Below are positions 43,885 to 53,134 of a DNA stretch of 64,000 bases, piece by piece. The stretch lies in assembly GCF_025452235.1 (NCBI RefSeq), contig NZ_CP104965.1, positions 62,001 through 126,000 of the forward strand, read 5' to 3'. This DNA comes from Devosia neptuniae. GTDB lineage: Bacteria; Pseudomonadota; Alphaproteobacteria; Rhizobiales; Devosiaceae. The notes under the pieces were generated by a model. The model worked only from the letters and a program-made list of their open reading frames with translations, was not told the origin of the DNA and searched no databases. The stretch's first letter is position 1, and each line of letters opens with the position of its first letter. The position numbers and the translations under genes are program-made.

Positions 43885-44754
43885 TTATCTGGCCTCCGCC
43901 AAGCCGATGCGGCCCTGAAGCTGTTTGCCGAAAGACTGGGTGATGCGATCGAAGACGATGGCGAGGGCGACGATGCCCAGGCCGGCGAAGAGGCCGCGGC
44001 TGACTTCGAGCCGTCCGATGCCCTGCAGAACCTGATAACCCAGGCCACCAGCGCCGATCATCGAGGCGATGACGACCATGGACAACGCCATCATCGTGGT
44101 CTGATTGATGCCGGCGAGAATGGTGGGGAGCGCCAGCGGGATCTGCACGCCGAACAGGCGCTGGGTGGGGTTGGTGCCGAAGGCGCGGCTGGCTTCCATC
44201 ACCGCCGGATCGACCGAGCGCAGGCCGAGATCGGTCAGCCGCACCAGAGGTGGGGCGGCATAGACGACAGTGGCGATCAGCGCGGGAATCTTGCCGGGGC
44301 CAAAGATCATCACCGTGGGGATGAGATAGACGAAGCCGGGCAGCGTCTGCATCAGATCGAGCACCGGGGTGATGAGCTGGCGCACCCGAGCCGAGCGGGA
44401 CATAGAAACGCCGACCGGAATCGAGATGACAATGGCGGTTATGGTGGCGGCAAGCATCAGGGCCATGGTGGTCATGGCGTCCTTCCACAGCTCCATCACA
44501 CCAAGGAACAGCAGCGAGAACAGCACGATGAGTGGCAATTTCCAGCTGCGCGAGGCGAGCCAGGCAATGCCGGTGAGGATGGCCACGATCAGCCACCAGG
44601 GGGTGGCGATCAGCAGGTCCTCGATGGCCTTGAGCAGCATGAGCAGCGGATAGGCGGCGGCTTCGAAGCCATCGCCCCAATGGCGCACGACCCAATTGAG
44701 GCCGTCGTCGATCGCCCGACGCAGGGGCTTGGTATCAATCAATTGCGGAAACAA
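43885..44754 (-). CDS. proW: glycine betaine/proline ABC importer permease
   Basis: A 289-residue permease with TAIVISIPVGVSMSRSARVR, LDLMQTLPGFVYLIPTVMIF and the ATPase-docking loop VMEASRAFGTNPTQRLFGVQ. The motif QTLPGFVYLIP is typical of ProW/OpuAB. Between it and proX lies a repeat-filled gap. It forms the channel for betaine uptake. Confidence 0.92.
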   Translation of the reverse strand: MFPQLIDTKPLRRAIDDGLNWVVRHWGDGFEAAAYPLLMLLKAIEDLLIATPWWLIVAILTGIAWLASRSWKLPLIVLFSLLFLGVMELWKDAMTTMALMLAATITAIVISIPVGVSMSRSARVRQLITPVLDLMQTLPGFVYLIPTVMIFGPGKIPALIATVVYAAPPLVRLTDLGLRSVDPAVMEASRAFGTNPTQRLFGVQIPLALPTILAGINQTTMMALSMVVIASMIGAGGLGYQVLQGIGRLEVSRGLFAGLGIVALAIVFDRITQSFGKQLQGRIGLAEAR

Positions 44755-44886
44755 GGTTTGTCACTTTCTTCTGGCCCGAAAGGGGCAAATTTGTTCAGCA
44801 CGATCCCAAAGGGCGCCGGAGAGGCACGCTTGGGGATCACGCGGAAAACGGGGTGAGGTGGGTGAGGGAGCGGGCCCCAACCGCGG

Positions 44887-44968
44887 TGTCATTCCCGCGA
44901 AAGCGGGAACCTCTGTTTTTCTTGCCGGGCATCCCGAAACGGAGGTTCCCGCTTTCGCGGGAATGACA
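44887..44968. repeat. inverted repeat, family B, in the proX-proW gap
   Basis: TGTCATTCCCGCGAAAGCGG is mirrored by CCGCTTTCGCGGGAATGACA, with inner arms GGAACCTCTGTTT and GAAACGGAGGTTCC. Confidence 0.88.
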
Positions 44969-45003
44969 TTGTGGGGGATGTCGGCTCGGGGCACTTGGAG
45001 GGG

Positions 45004-45048
45004 GCAGCACCCCCACCCTCAATCCCTCCCCACAAGGGGGAGGGAGGC
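45004..45048. repeat. single arm of repeat family A
   Basis: GCAGCACCCCCACCCTCAAT and CCCTCCCCACAAGGGGGAGGG match the right arms at 6481-6519 and 56085-56127, but no left arm precedes it. It still has a small internal stem. Confidence 0.75.
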
Positions 45049-45075
45049 GGATCGGGGCTCTCGAAAGCTCGCCCT

Positions 45076-46101
45076 TTAGAGGCTTGCCCTCACCTTTTCG
45101 GCGACTTCAGCGGGCACCCAGCCGGTCCACACGTCTTCCTTGGTCTTGAGGAAGTTTTCGGCGGTGGCGGCGGCGTCGGCCTGGTTTTCGTCGCCATAGA
45201 CCAGCAATTCGCTGATTTCGGCGTTGGTCAGGCCAACCTTGGTGAAATAGTCCGCCACATTGGGTGCTTCTTCGCTGAGCCAGGCGGCCGCGCCGACGAT
45301 TGCGGGCGAGGACGGATAGGCGGTGACGCCGGCCGGCTCGGTGCAATCGGGATCGGTGTTGCAAGCGTAGACTTCGGGCTTGGTCTCGCCCATGTCGAGC
45401 GCTACGGCGTCGAATTTACCGAGGATCGCGGTGGGGCCCCAATAGTAGAAGAGGATTGGCTCTTCACGGGTGAAGGCACGGGCAATGGAGGCGTCAAGGG
45501 CGCCGCCAGAGCCGGGCGAGAACAGGGTCCAGTTTTCGCTCATGTCATAGGCGTCGAACAGGGCCGTGGTGGCCAATTCACAGCCCCAGCCCGGCGGGCA
45601 GGAATAGAGGCGGCCTTTGCTCGTATCCTCTGGATCGGGGAAGACGCCGGGATTGGCAATGGCTGTTTCGGCGCTGACGATTTCGGGGTGGGCTTCCTGG
45701 GTGTAGCGGGGAATGAACCACCCCTCGATCGTGCCATCGGTGATGGCTTCGCCCAGCTTGGTCACCGAGCCATCGGCGAGGGCGGCATCCCATTGGTCTT
45801 GCACGGTGCTGGTCCACAGTTCGGGCGCCACAGCGGGCGAACCGCGCGTCACCATGGAGCTGGTGGTGGGAACCGTGTCGCCGGTGACGATGGCGACATC
45901 GCATCCGAAACCGGCTTCCAGAATTCTAGCGTGAATGTGCGCCAAGGCGGCCGCGGAGGGCCAGGTCATCTCGGCAATATCGATGGTGCGGTCGGTGCCA
46001 CAGGCAGCTTCGGCGCTATCCTGAGCAATGGCGGGAACACTAATCGCAGACAAAAAGGCAAGTGCGATCGCGGCGGCAATGCCACCGGATTTCAATATCA
46101 T
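45076..46101 (-). CDS. proX: glycine betaine-type periplasmic binding protein
   Basis: A 341-residue exported binding protein with signal peptide ending AIA-Q near residue 27. Family parts are DIAEMTWPSAAALAHIHARI, VAPELWTSTVQDQWDAALAD, GWFIPRYTQEAHPEIVSAE and CPPGWGCELATTALFDAYD. Several cysteines suggest disulfides. It belongs to the OpuAC group and feeds ProWV. This is a second, distinct betaine-type importer in the window, unlike the OsmF-type one at 3.4-7.5 kb. Ligand is likely glycine betaine or a close relative. Confidence 0.88.
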   Translation of the reverse strand: MILKSGGIAAAIALAFLSAISVPAIAQDSAEAACGTDRTIDIAEMTWPSAAALAHIHARILEAGFGCDVAIVTGDTVPTTSSMVTRGSPAVAPELWTSTVQDQWDAALADGSVTKLGEAITDGTIEGWFIPRYTQEAHPEIVSAETAIANPGVFPDPEDTSKGRLYSCPPGWGCELATTALFDAYDMSENWTLFSPGSGGALDASIARAFTREEPILFYYWGPTAILGKFDAVALDMGETKPEVYACNTDPDCTEPAGVTAYPSSPAIVGAAAWLSEEAPNVADYFTKVGLTNAEISELLVYGDENQADAAATAENFLKTKEDVWTGWVPAEVAEKVRASL

Positions 46102-46391
46102 CAGGTCGTCTCCTGGATTTATGTGATGGCCGGACCATAGGGAGACAGTCTCGATGTGTCAAATCGGACAATACTTGCCAGTTTAAAGAAGAAACGGCGC
46201 GTGAGTTCTTTGCAGATCAACTAATGCTGACACATTTGATATTGAATGTTTGCTGGCGCATGTTCTTTCGAACCGCTGGAAGCGACGCTCGATTTGTGTG
46301 TTGAAGCAAAAAATAATCTCGTGCCGCGAGATGGCCGCAAATTGGGCGGGTTTGGGCGGCGGTGGGCTCCCCCAGCTTCAACCAACCACGA

Positions 46392-46490
46392 TGTCATTCC
46401 GGCGAAGGCCGGAATCCATGCTGAAGGCTATCCCGGCGCTGGATGTGTTTGGGTGGCCACGGACATGGATTCCGGCCTTCGCCGGAATGA
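46392..46490. repeat. inverted repeat, family B variant
   Basis: TGTCATTCCGGCGAAGGCCG with GGAATCCATGCTGAAGGCTA on the left; CATGGATTCCGGCCTTCGCC with GGAATGA on the right. Confidence 0.85.
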
Positions 46491-46535
46491 CGCGGTGGTG
46501 GGGATGGTGGGGTGGGGCCACCGAGAGTAGATCAA

Positions 46536-46630
46536 CCACCGCATCTCCCTCGGGCTTGACCCGAGGGTCGTTCGCCGCTTGTGCCGGGCTGAGAGTGGCC
46601 CTCGGGTCAAGCCCGAGGGAGATGCGGTGG
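46536..46630. repeat. inverted repeat, family C
   Basis: CCACCGCATCTCCCTCGGGC and TTGACCCGAGGG mirror CCCTCGGGTCAAGCCCGAGG and GAGATGCGGTGG, arms of 32 bases that match perfectly. Confidence 0.88.
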
Positions 46631-46662
46631 GTGGGAGGCTAGTGGGGCAAGGCCCCTGCCCC

Positions 46663-47976
46663 TCAGGCGCCGGTTAGCCGCCAGACGACATCGCCGACGT
46701 CGTCGGCAACCAGCAGGCTGCCGTCGGCGCCAAGGGTTACGCCCACGGGGCGGCCGTAGGAGGTTTTTTCGTCGGGGGCGAGGAAGCCGCTGAGCAGCTC
46801 GACCGGGTTGCCGGTGGGGCGACCGTCGACGAAGGGAACGAGGATGACCTTGTAGCCGCTGAGGATGCTGCGGTTCCAGGAGCCGTGCTGACCGATGGCC
46901 ATGCCTTCGGGAATGCCGGGCAATGTGCCGGCCGGGACCCAGCAGAGGCCCAGCGAGGCGGTGTGGCCGCCCAGCGCGTAGTCGGGCGTGAGCGCCTTGG
47001 CGACCATGGCCGGGTCCTGCGGCACGCGGTCATCGACGGTCTGACCCCAATAGCAATAGGGCCAGCCATAGAAGCCGCCATCCTTGACCGAGGTCAGGTA
47101 ATCGGGCGGGGTTTCGTCGCCGATGCCGTCGCGTTCATTGACGACCGTGTGCAGGACGCCGGTGGTCGGCTCGAAGGCCATGCCGACGGCATTGCGCAGG
47201 CCCGAGGCGAAGATGCGGCTTTTGCCGGTAACCAGATCCAGCTCGTGGATCGCGGCGCGGTTTTCCTCTTCCGCCATGCCGTTTTCGGCGATGTTGCTCT
47301 GCGAGCCGACGCCGATGAAGAGCTTGGTGCCGTCGGGGCTGGCGAGCAGGCTGCGTGTCCAGTGGCCGCCGGGCTTGAGATCGAGCAGTTTGCGGCCGGG
47401 GGCGGTGATGCGGGTTTCGCCGTCAACATAGGGGAAGGCCACGACGCCATCGGTGTTGCCGACATAGAACGTGTCGCCGACGAGGGCCATGCCGAAGGGC
47501 TGGCTCAGGCCTTCGAGGAAGATTTCGCGGAGTTCCGGCACGCCATCGCCATTGGTGTCACGCAAGAGGGTGATGCGGTTGGCGTTGATTTCGAGTGCGC
47601 CGACCCGGCGCATGACGCGATTGCGGAACCAGTCGACCACGCCCTTGACCTGCTGCGGCAGGGAGGCGGATTCGGCGACGAGGACGTCGCCATTGGGCAG
47701 GACATAAATCCAGCGAGGATGGACCAGCTTACTGGCAAAGGCGGTGACCGCCAGGCCCTTGGCGACGGTCGGCTTGTGGCCGGGCTGCCAGCCCATGGCC
47801 TTGGGCGTTTTCATGACCGGCAGGCTACCCTGCGAAACGGCGGTGGGAATGGTTGGATTGGTACCCATGGCGGCTGGCAGATTGACGCCATTGCGGCTGC
47901 GGCCGCGCAGATACCAGACGACGCCAGCGATCAATATGACCAAGACGACAAGGACAAGAAAACTGTTCCCAGTCAT
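46663..47976 (-). CDS. membrane-anchored sorbosone/glucose dehydrogenase-like beta-propeller protein
   Basis: A 437-residue protein with one N-terminal membrane segment (about residues 5-23, FLVLVVLVILIAGVVWYL) and a beta-propeller of the PQQ-dependent sugar dehydrogenase superfamily. Features are ASKLVHPRWIYVLPNGDVLV, ITLLRDTNGDGVPELREIF, NIAENGMAEEENRAAIHELD, FASGLRNAVGMAFEP and GFYGWPYCYWGQ. It faces the periplasm and would oxidise a sugar or polyol if loaded with PQQ; no PQQ synthesis gene is seen. It is monocistronic. Confidence 0.85.
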   Translation of the reverse strand: MTGNSFLVLVVLVILIAGVVWYLRGRSRNGVNLPAAMGTNPTIPTAVSQGSLPVMKTPKAMGWQPGHKPTVAKGLAVTAFASKLVHPRWIYVLPNGDVLVAESASLPQQVKGVVDWFRNRVMRRVGALEINANRITLLRDTNGDGVPELREIFLEGLSQPFGMALVGDTFYVGNTDGVVAFPYVDGETRITAPGRKLLDLKPGGHWTRSLLASPDGTKLFIGVGSQSNIAENGMAEEENRAAIHELDLVTGKSRIFASGLRNAVGMAFEPTTGVLHTVVNERDGIGDETPPDYLTSVKDGGFYGWPYCYWGQTVDDRVPQDPAMVAKALTPDYALGGHTASLGLCWVPAGTLPGIPEGMAIGQHGSWNRSILSGYKVILVPFVDGRPTGNPVELLSGFLAPDEKTSYGRPVGVTLGADGSLLVADDVGDVVWRLTGA

Positions 47977-48120
47977 AGACGTTTCTCCCAGGGCGGATTG
48001 GTGCCCGATTTGTTTTTGATGCGGTGAGCGCGCGTGAGGGATCGCGCCGGGCGGGAATAGCTTTTTGCCACTCCAGGGAGGTTACGTCCACGGGAAATCG
48101 GGACCGAATGATGCAGGAAC

Positions 48121-48219
48121 GCCAGTAGACCTCATCCTGAGCTTGTCGAAGGACGAGGTCGTGGCACCCCAGCCTCCACTCGCTCGACCTCGTGGTTCGA
48201 CAGGCTCACCATGAGGTCT
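48121..48219. repeat. inverted repeat, family D
   Basis: Nearly base-for-base copy of 23931-24029, beginning GCCAGTAGACCTCATCCTGA and ending CACCATGAGGTC. Differences are a few bases in the loop and one in the second arm (GACAGGCTC against GACAAGCTC). Confidence 0.88.
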
Positions 48220-48240
48220 TCTTGGGAGCAGCGCTCACCC

Positions 48241-48279
48241 AAGCAAAAGCAGGCTATCCCGGTGTGGGATAGCCTGCTT
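48241..48279 (-). terminator. rho-independent terminator of the 55.8-48.3 kb operon
   Basis: A perfect 14-bp stem AAGCAGGCTATCCC / GGGATAGCCTGCTT around loop GGTGT. Read on the minus strand it is followed by TTTTGCTT. It lies 23 bases after the stop of the alkylhydroperoxidase-like gene. Confidence 0.88.
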
Positions 48280-48302
48280 GATCTTGGTGGCGATTGCCGG
48301 AC

Positions 48303-48902
48303 TTATTGAGCCGGGGTCGGCTCGCCCAGGGAGAGCATCAGGCGGTTGGCCCAGTTGAAGAAAGCCGAGGTGGAGATGACATCGGCGACTTCGAAGTCAT
48401 CGAGGCCATTGGCGCGCAATTGGGCGATTTCGGTTTCGCCGAAGCGGGCGGGTGTGTCGGTGAGGGCGACGGCGGCGTGTTTGACGCTGTTCCAGCGCTC
48501 GCCCAGGTCAGCGCCCAGGCCGTCATCGAGCAGGCGCTGCACGTCGTCGCGGCGCTTGGAATGGGTGGAGGCGAAGCGCGAATGGACCGAGGCGCAGAAA
48601 ATGCAGCCATTGTGGCGCGAAGTGGCCGTGGCCGAGAGCTCCCGCTCGGCGCGCGGCAGGCCGCCATTGGGATTGTAGAAAATGTCCTTGTCGGCCTTGG
48701 TGCGGGCTTCGAGCACTTCGGGGTCGCGCGCCAGCAGCATGAAATAGGGCGATTTGGACCGCGAGGCATCGACGAGGCCGGCCCAATGACGATCGGTCAG
48801 GTCCGCCTCGGTGAGGGGATCGAGCCATGGAATCCAGCCCAGTTCAGCCTGGGTGAAGGCGACGGGCGGCACATTATCCGGGTGAGAAATCGTTGTGGTC
48901 AT
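48303..48902 (-). CDS. alkylhydroperoxidase-domain (CMD family) protein, Avi_7169-like
   Basis: A 199-residue carboxymuconolactone-decarboxylase-family protein. The redox pair is in NGCIFCASVHSRFAS (CxxC plus His), as in AhpD. The N-terminal part has GWIPWLDPLTEADLTDRHWA and SPYFMLLARDPEVLEARTK. It is the last gene of a series with a second CMD protein, a flavin monooxygenase and a peptide-type ABC importer, which from memory is a recurring cluster named by TIGRFAM after Avi_7169/Avi_7170 and KPN_01854/KPN_01858. The reaction is not known. Confidence 0.85.
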   Translation of the reverse strand: MTTTISHPDNVPPVAFTQAELGWIPWLDPLTEADLTDRHWAGLVDASRSKSPYFMLLARDPEVLEARTKADKDIFYNPNGGLPRAERELSATATSRHNGCIFCASVHSRFASTHSKRRDDVQRLLDDGLGADLGERWNSVKHAAVALTDTPARFGETEIAQLRANGLDDFEVADVISTSAFFNWANRLMLSLGEPTPAQ

Positions 48903-48912
48903 CGTGGGTTCC

Positions 48913-49572
48913 TCAGGAGTTGGCGCCGGCCGCGAGGGCCTGGGAGAAGGTTGCTTCTGTCGTGGTTTGGCTGGCGGAGGCGGCGAGCGCGGTCAGCCCT
49001 TCGACCAGGCGCACCTGGAAGGCGAGATAGGCGACGAGCTGGGAGAGGGTGACAATGCCGTCATTGCTCCAGCCGGCATCGAGCAGGGTTTGCAGGGCCT
49101 GCCGGCTCGCGTCGCGCGGGCGGAAGACCAGCAAATGGGCGTGTTCGAAGGCGGCGGATAGCTTGGCGCCGAGGAATTGGCGGCTGTCCGGCGCCGCGGC
49201 GTAGTGCAGGCCGGGCTTGTTCTCAGGGGAGAGCGGGCCGGCGGGATAATCGCCATAGGGCCCCTGCACTGCGCCGCGCTCGGTTTCGCTGCCGACGATA
49301 ACGGCGAGGGCCGGGCCGCCTTCGAGCAGGGTCAGGCGGTGGATATAGTGATCGGTCAGCCCCAATTGGCCGTGCAGGCCCGCCACGAACCCGGCAATGG
49401 CGAAGCGCTCGAGCAGGGAGACGGCGCCGGCATCTTGGGGGGAGAACAGCGCGTCATAGGCTTTTTGCACATTGTCGCGCGCGATTTCGCGGTGGCGGCG
49501 GATCTGGTCGAGGCGCGAGCCGGCGGTGATGGAGAGCAATTGATCGATCAGGTCGGCATGTTGGGCACCCAT
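48913..49572 (-). CDS. CMD-domain protein, Avi_7170-like
   Basis: A 219-residue, mainly helical protein that starts ADLIDQLLSITAGSRLDQIR and contains LLERFAIAGFVAGLHGQ, SETERGAVQGPYGDYPAGPL and GIVTLSQLVAYLAFQVRLVE. The C-terminal helix pair resembles the CMD fold, but the CxxC of its neighbour is missing, so it may be structural or act with the Avi_7169-like partner. It starts 11 bases before that gene. Function unknown. Confidence 0.82.
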   Translation of the reverse strand: MGAQHADLIDQLLSITAGSRLDQIRRHREIARDNVQKAYDALFSPQDAGAVSLLERFAIAGFVAGLHGQLGLTDHYIHRLTLLEGGPALAVIVGSETERGAVQGPYGDYPAGPLSPENKPGLHYAAAPDSRQFLGAKLSAAFEHAHLLVFRPRDASRQALQTLLDAGWSNDGIVTLSQLVAYLAFQVRLVEGLTALAASASQTTTEATFSQALAAGANS

Positions 49573-49602
49573 GGGGAGCTCCTTTCATGGTGAAGACGGG
49601 TT

Positions 49603-50643
49603 TCAGCCGGCCACGGCAACGCGCGGCAGCTGGGAGGCAAGGGTGCGCCAGCCCAGAGCGGGCGCGACCTGGGTGGCGATGAGTTCGAGCGAGCGCAGGA
49701 TCAGCTCGTGCGGCGGATCGACGGAGTGGACCTGGAAGGAAATGTCGGTGGCGCGTTCCAGCGTGTCGTCGGCGGCAAGGCTGGTCGCGACGTCGTCCAC
49801 AGTGCCGACATGGGTGTCGAAGGCGCGGATCAGGTCGGTGAGGCTATCGCCGTTGATGATGTGGCCGATGGCAGCGAATTTTTCAGCGATGCGGCGCAGG
49901 CCGATATCGGCCCAGTGCAGCGCGGTTTGCTGGTCATCGGCGACGAAAAGGGTGCGGGAGGCGAGGATGCGGGGTTCGCGGCCGGGCGGGAGGGCGGCGA
50001 GATAGGCGTCGATGATGGGGTGCTGGAGTTCGGCCAGGGTCGCGTTGGGTCTGTCCTTGTCGCGGGGCTGGGTGCGCGAGAGCATGAGGCCATCGCCCGC
50101 CTCCCCTGCCCTGCGGCCGCCATCGACCGAGAAGGTGGCTTGCCAGATGCGGTCGAGCAGGCCCTTGCCTTCGGGGTAGAGATGATTGCCGCCGCCGACG
50201 TCTTCGCCGGCCAGGGCCTTGCGGACGATGGCGAGATTGGCGGCGTGGATGGGGCCGCGCTGGGCGCTGTCGAGGCCGAAGGCGCCGAATGAACTGGGCG
50301 TGCCGCCGCTGCCGACGCCCAGTTCGAGGCGGCCATTGCTGAGCAGGTCAAAGACTGCAGCGTCTTCGGCGACGCGGAGGGGCGCTTCGAGCGGCAGGGT
50401 GACGATGCCGGTGCCCAGGCGAATGGTGCGGGTTTGCGCGGCGACGTGGGAGAGGAAGACGAAGGGCGCGGGCAGACCACCCTCATCATGGCTGAAATGG
50501 TGCTGGGCGACCCAAGCGGCGTCAAAGCCGTGGCGCTCGGCGGCGATGATCTGTTCGGCGGCGAGGCGATAGCGTTCGCCGGGGCTGGCATCGTCGAGGA
50601 GGCGGGTGAAAAAGCCGAGGCGTTTGCCATTGTGCCGGGTCAT
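49603..50643 (-). CDS. FMN-dependent luciferase-like monooxygenase (KPN_01858-like)
   Basis: A 346-residue luciferase-like flavin enzyme. It has LAAEQIIAAERHGFDAAWVA, QHHFSHDEGGLPAPFVFLSH, RTIRLGTGIVTLPLEAPLRV and DLLSNGRLELGVGSGGTPSS, the standard flavin-binding segments. The start at ATG 50643 overlaps the ABC ATPase stop (ATGA), so it is cotranslated with the importer. It would use FMNH2 and O2 on an imported compound; in related sets the substrate can be a sulfonate, amine or cyclic metabolite. Confidence 0.87.
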   Translation of the reverse strand: MTRHNGKRLGFFTRLLDDASPGERYRLAAEQIIAAERHGFDAAWVAQHHFSHDEGGLPAPFVFLSHVAAQTRTIRLGTGIVTLPLEAPLRVAEDAAVFDLLSNGRLELGVGSGGTPSSFGAFGLDSAQRGPIHAANLAIVRKALAGEDVGGGNHLYPEGKGLLDRIWQATFSVDGGRRAGEAGDGLMLSRTQPRDKDRPNATLAELQHPIIDAYLAALPPGREPRILASRTLFVADDQQTALHWADIGLRRIAEKFAAIGHIINGDSLTDLIRAFDTHVGTVDDVATSLAADDTLERATDISFQVHSVDPPHELILRSLELIATQVAPALGWRTLASQLPRVAVAG

Positions 50644-52289
50644 TGGGCTGCTCCTGCATAGTATCGGGCGGGCGTCGAGAGGTGCCGGCCGGGGATGGCG
50701 GCGATGAGTTCGCGCGTGTAGTCGGCGCTTGGCTGGGTGAAGACGGTTTCGACTGTTCCGGTTTCGACGGCGCGTCCGGCCTGCATCACGGTGACGGTGT
50801 GGGCCACCTGGCGGACCACGGCAAGGTCGTGGGTGACGAACAGATAGGTCAGGCCGAGGCGGTCTTGCAGGGATTGGAGGAGGCGCAGGATTTGGGCCTG
50901 GACCGTGACGTCGAGGGCGGAGACGGCTTCGTCGAGCACGAGGACGCGGGGCTCAAGGATGAGGGCGCGGGCGATGGCAACGCGCTGGCGTTGACCGCCG
51001 GAGAGGGCTCGGGCGCTGCGGTCCAGGGTGTCGGCGGGGAGGCCGACCTGATCGAGCAGGGCTTTGACGCGATCGAGGCGTTCGGCTTTGCCCACGGGCT
51101 CGAAATTGCGCAGCGGCTCGCCGATGATTTCGGACACGCTCTGGCGCGGATCGAGCGAGGCGAAGGGGTTTTGGTAGACCAATTGCACATTGCGCCGGAA
51201 CTGGCGCAGGGGTTCGCCGGAAAGTGCGGTGATCTCGGTGCCGAGGATCGTGACGCGGCCTGATGTGGGGCGCTGGAAGCCGACCACGGTGCGGGCTGTG
51301 GTGGTTTTGCCGGAGCCGGATTCACCGACAATGGCGTGGGTGGTTCCAGCGGCGACGGTGAAGGATAGATCATCGACCGCGCGGAAGAAGTTGCGGGAGC
51401 CGACGGGGAAATCCTGGGTCAGGCCGGCGACGGCGATGGCCTCGGGCGCGGCGGCGGGGGCGGTGCGAAATGCTGCGGGCGCGAGGGATGGGGCGTCGGC
51501 CAGCAGGCGCTTGGTGTAGTCGCTGCGCGGGGTGCCCAGCACCTGGCGGGCGGGGCCCTGCTCCTGCACCTGGCCTTGTTTGAGCACGATGATCCGGTCG
51601 GCCCGGTCGGCGGCGACGCCGAGGTCGTGGGTGACCAGCAGGACCGAAGTGCCGAATTCGGCGCGCAGTTCATCGATGAGATCGAGAATGCGGCGCTGCA
51701 CGGTGACGTCGAGCGCGCTGGTCGGTTCGTCGGCAATCAGCAGCGCCGGACGCAGGGCGATGGCTATGGCGATCAGCACGCGCTGCTTCATGCCGCCGGA
51801 GAGTTCATGCGGATATTGGCCATAGCGCAATTCGGGCTGATCGAGGCCGACGCGGGCCAGCAATTCGATGACGCGCTGGCGGCGCTCCTTGCCGTCGCGC
51901 ACGCCATGCAGGCGCAGGATTTCGGCAGTCTGGGCGCCGATGGTCAGCACGGGATTGAGCGAGGTGCCGGGGTCTTGCGGGACGAGGCTAACGCTTTTGC
52001 CACGAACATGGTCGAGGCGCCGATCGGCCCAATGGGCGATGTCGGTGCCGTTAAGGCGGATGGCGCCGCGCTCGATGCGGCCATTGTCGGGCAAGAGGCC
52101 AATCACGGCCTGGGCTGTGGTGGTCTTGCCGGAGCCGGACTCGCCCACGAGCGCGACGACTTCGCCAGCGCCGACCGTGAAGGACACGTCCTGCACGACG
52201 CGACGCCAACCGGCGGCGTCGCGATAGGCAATATCGAGGCCGGTAACGTCGAGAATGGGCGGGGCGGCGGCAAAGGCCAAAGAGTTCAT
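50640..52289 (-). CDS. peptide/nickel-type ABC importer, fused double ATP-binding protein
   Basis: A 549-residue protein carrying two complete ATPases, equal to DppD plus DppF. The first has GESGSGKTTT near residue 45, LSGGMKQRVLIAIA and LLIADEPTSALDV. The second has GESGSGKTTT near 325, LSGGQRQRVAIARA and LVLDEAVSALDV. Start ATG 52289 overlaps the permease stop. It energises import through the two permeases upstream. Confidence 0.92.
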   Translation of the reverse strand: MNSLAFAAAPPILDVTGLDIAYRDAAGWRRVVQDVSFTVGAGEVVALVGESGSGKTTTAQAVIGLLPDNGRIERGAIRLNGTDIAHWADRRLDHVRGKSVSLVPQDPGTSLNPVLTIGAQTAEILRLHGVRDGKERRQRVIELLARVGLDQPELRYGQYPHELSGGMKQRVLIAIAIALRPALLIADEPTSALDVTVQRRILDLIDELRAEFGTSVLLVTHDLGVAADRADRIIVLKQGQVQEQGPARQVLGTPRSDYTKRLLADAPSLAPAAFRTAPAAAPEAIAVAGLTQDFPVGSRNFFRAVDDLSFTVAAGTTHAIVGESGSGKTTTARTVVGFQRPTSGRVTILGTEITALSGEPLRQFRRNVQLVYQNPFASLDPRQSVSEIIGEPLRNFEPVGKAERLDRVKALLDQVGLPADTLDRSARALSGGQRQRVAIARALILEPRVLVLDEAVSALDVTVQAQILRLLQSLQDRLGLTYLFVTHDLAVVRQVAHTVTVMQAGRAVETGTVETVFTQPSADYTRELIAAIPGRHLSTPARYYAGAAQ

Positions 52290-53134
52290 GATGTCCTCCG
52301 CAGCGATTGGCTGATGCGATTGGCGGCGAGCACGACGAGAATGACGGCGAGACCAGGGAAAGCGGTGAGCCACCAGGCCGAGGTCAGGTATTTGCGGCCT
52401 TCGGAAATGAGCAGGCCCCATTCTGGAATGGGCGGCGGCGCGCCATAGCCGAGGAAGCCAAGCGTGGAAATGGCGAGAATGGCGGTGCCGAATTGCAACG
52501 CTGCATAGGAGATGATGGTGCCCAGGGAATTGGGCAGGACATGGCGCCACAGCACTGCGGAGAAGCGCCCGCCGCTGCCGAAGGCGGCCTCGACATAATC
52601 GGCGCGGCGCACGCGGATGACTTCGGAACGCATCAGGCGGGCAAAGCTGGCGACGGTGGTGACTCCGACAGCGGCGGCGACATTGATGGTGCCGAAGCCC
52701 AGAAGGATGATGATCGAGAGTTGCAGCAATAGGCCGGGAATGGAGAGCATGACATCGACCAGGCGCATGATGATGTCATCGACCTTGCCGCCGATGGCGC
52801 CGGCGAAGAGGCCCAGCGCGGTGCCGCCGAACAGGCCGACCGCCACCGCAACAATGGCGCCGGAAAGGGAATTGACCGAGCCATAGATGATGCGCGCCAG
52901 CACATCGCGGCCGATCTCGTCTGTGCCGAGCCAATGGGCGGCGTCGGGCGCCTTCAGCTGGTTGCCGGCAATGCCGATCGTGCCGCTATGGGGGGTGAAC
53001 AGGCCCGGCGCCACGGCCCAGGCCGCGACGATGGCGATGACCGCCCAGGCCAGAACCAGCGTCAGATCGATATGGCGGAGGCCGCGCAGACTGATGCGGC
53101 CCGGCCGGGCGACGAAGAGGTCGAGGCTGCTCAT
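52286..53134 (-). CDS. peptide-type ABC importer permease (DppC-like)
   Basis: A 282-residue permease with the DppC opening HWLGTDEIGRDVLARIIYGS and docking loop DYVEAAFGSGGRFSAVLWRH followed by VLPNSLGTIISYAALQFGTA. Start ATG 53134 overlaps the DppB-like stop. It pairs with the permease at 53131. Confidence 0.92.
   Translation of the reverse strand: MSSLDLFVARPGRISLRGLRHIDLTLVLAWAVIAIVAAWAVAPGLFTPHSGTIGIAGNQLKAPDAAHWLGTDEIGRDVLARIIYGSVNSLSGAIVAVAVGLFGGTALGLFAGAIGGKVDDIIMRLVDVMLSIPGLLLQLSIIILLGFGTINVAAAVGVTTVASFARLMRSEVIRVRRADYVEAAFGSGGRFSAVLWRHVLPNSLGTIISYAALQFGTAILAISTLGFLGYGAPPPIPEWGLLISEGRKYLTSAWWLTAFPGLAVILVVLAANRISQSLRRTS

Larger units (their letters stand above)
44755..45075. other. 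321-bp gap between proX and proW, filled by repeats
   Basis: No gene is supported. It contains a full family B inverted repeat (44887-44968) and a single arm of family A (45004-45048). The genes on both sides belong to one operon, so the elements are within the transcript. Confidence 0.7.
46102..46662. other. 561-bp gap upstream of proX with two repeats
   Basis: No gene is supported. The part next to proX (46102-46330) is AT-richer and should hold its promoter. The rest carries a family B element (46392-46490) and a family C element (46536-46630), the same pair as at 23109-23338 but in swapped order. Confidence 0.65.
47977..48302. other. 326-bp gap with one repeat and a terminator
   Basis: No coding frame is supported. 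It holds the family D repeat (48121-48219) and, near the right end, a strong hairpin terminator for the gene at 48303. Confidence 0.65.

Noticed and set aside
45076..46101. proX as part of the ergothioneine system
   Set aside because: It has its own proW and proV and is 36 kb away from the lyase locus; a normal osmoprotectant role is simpler.
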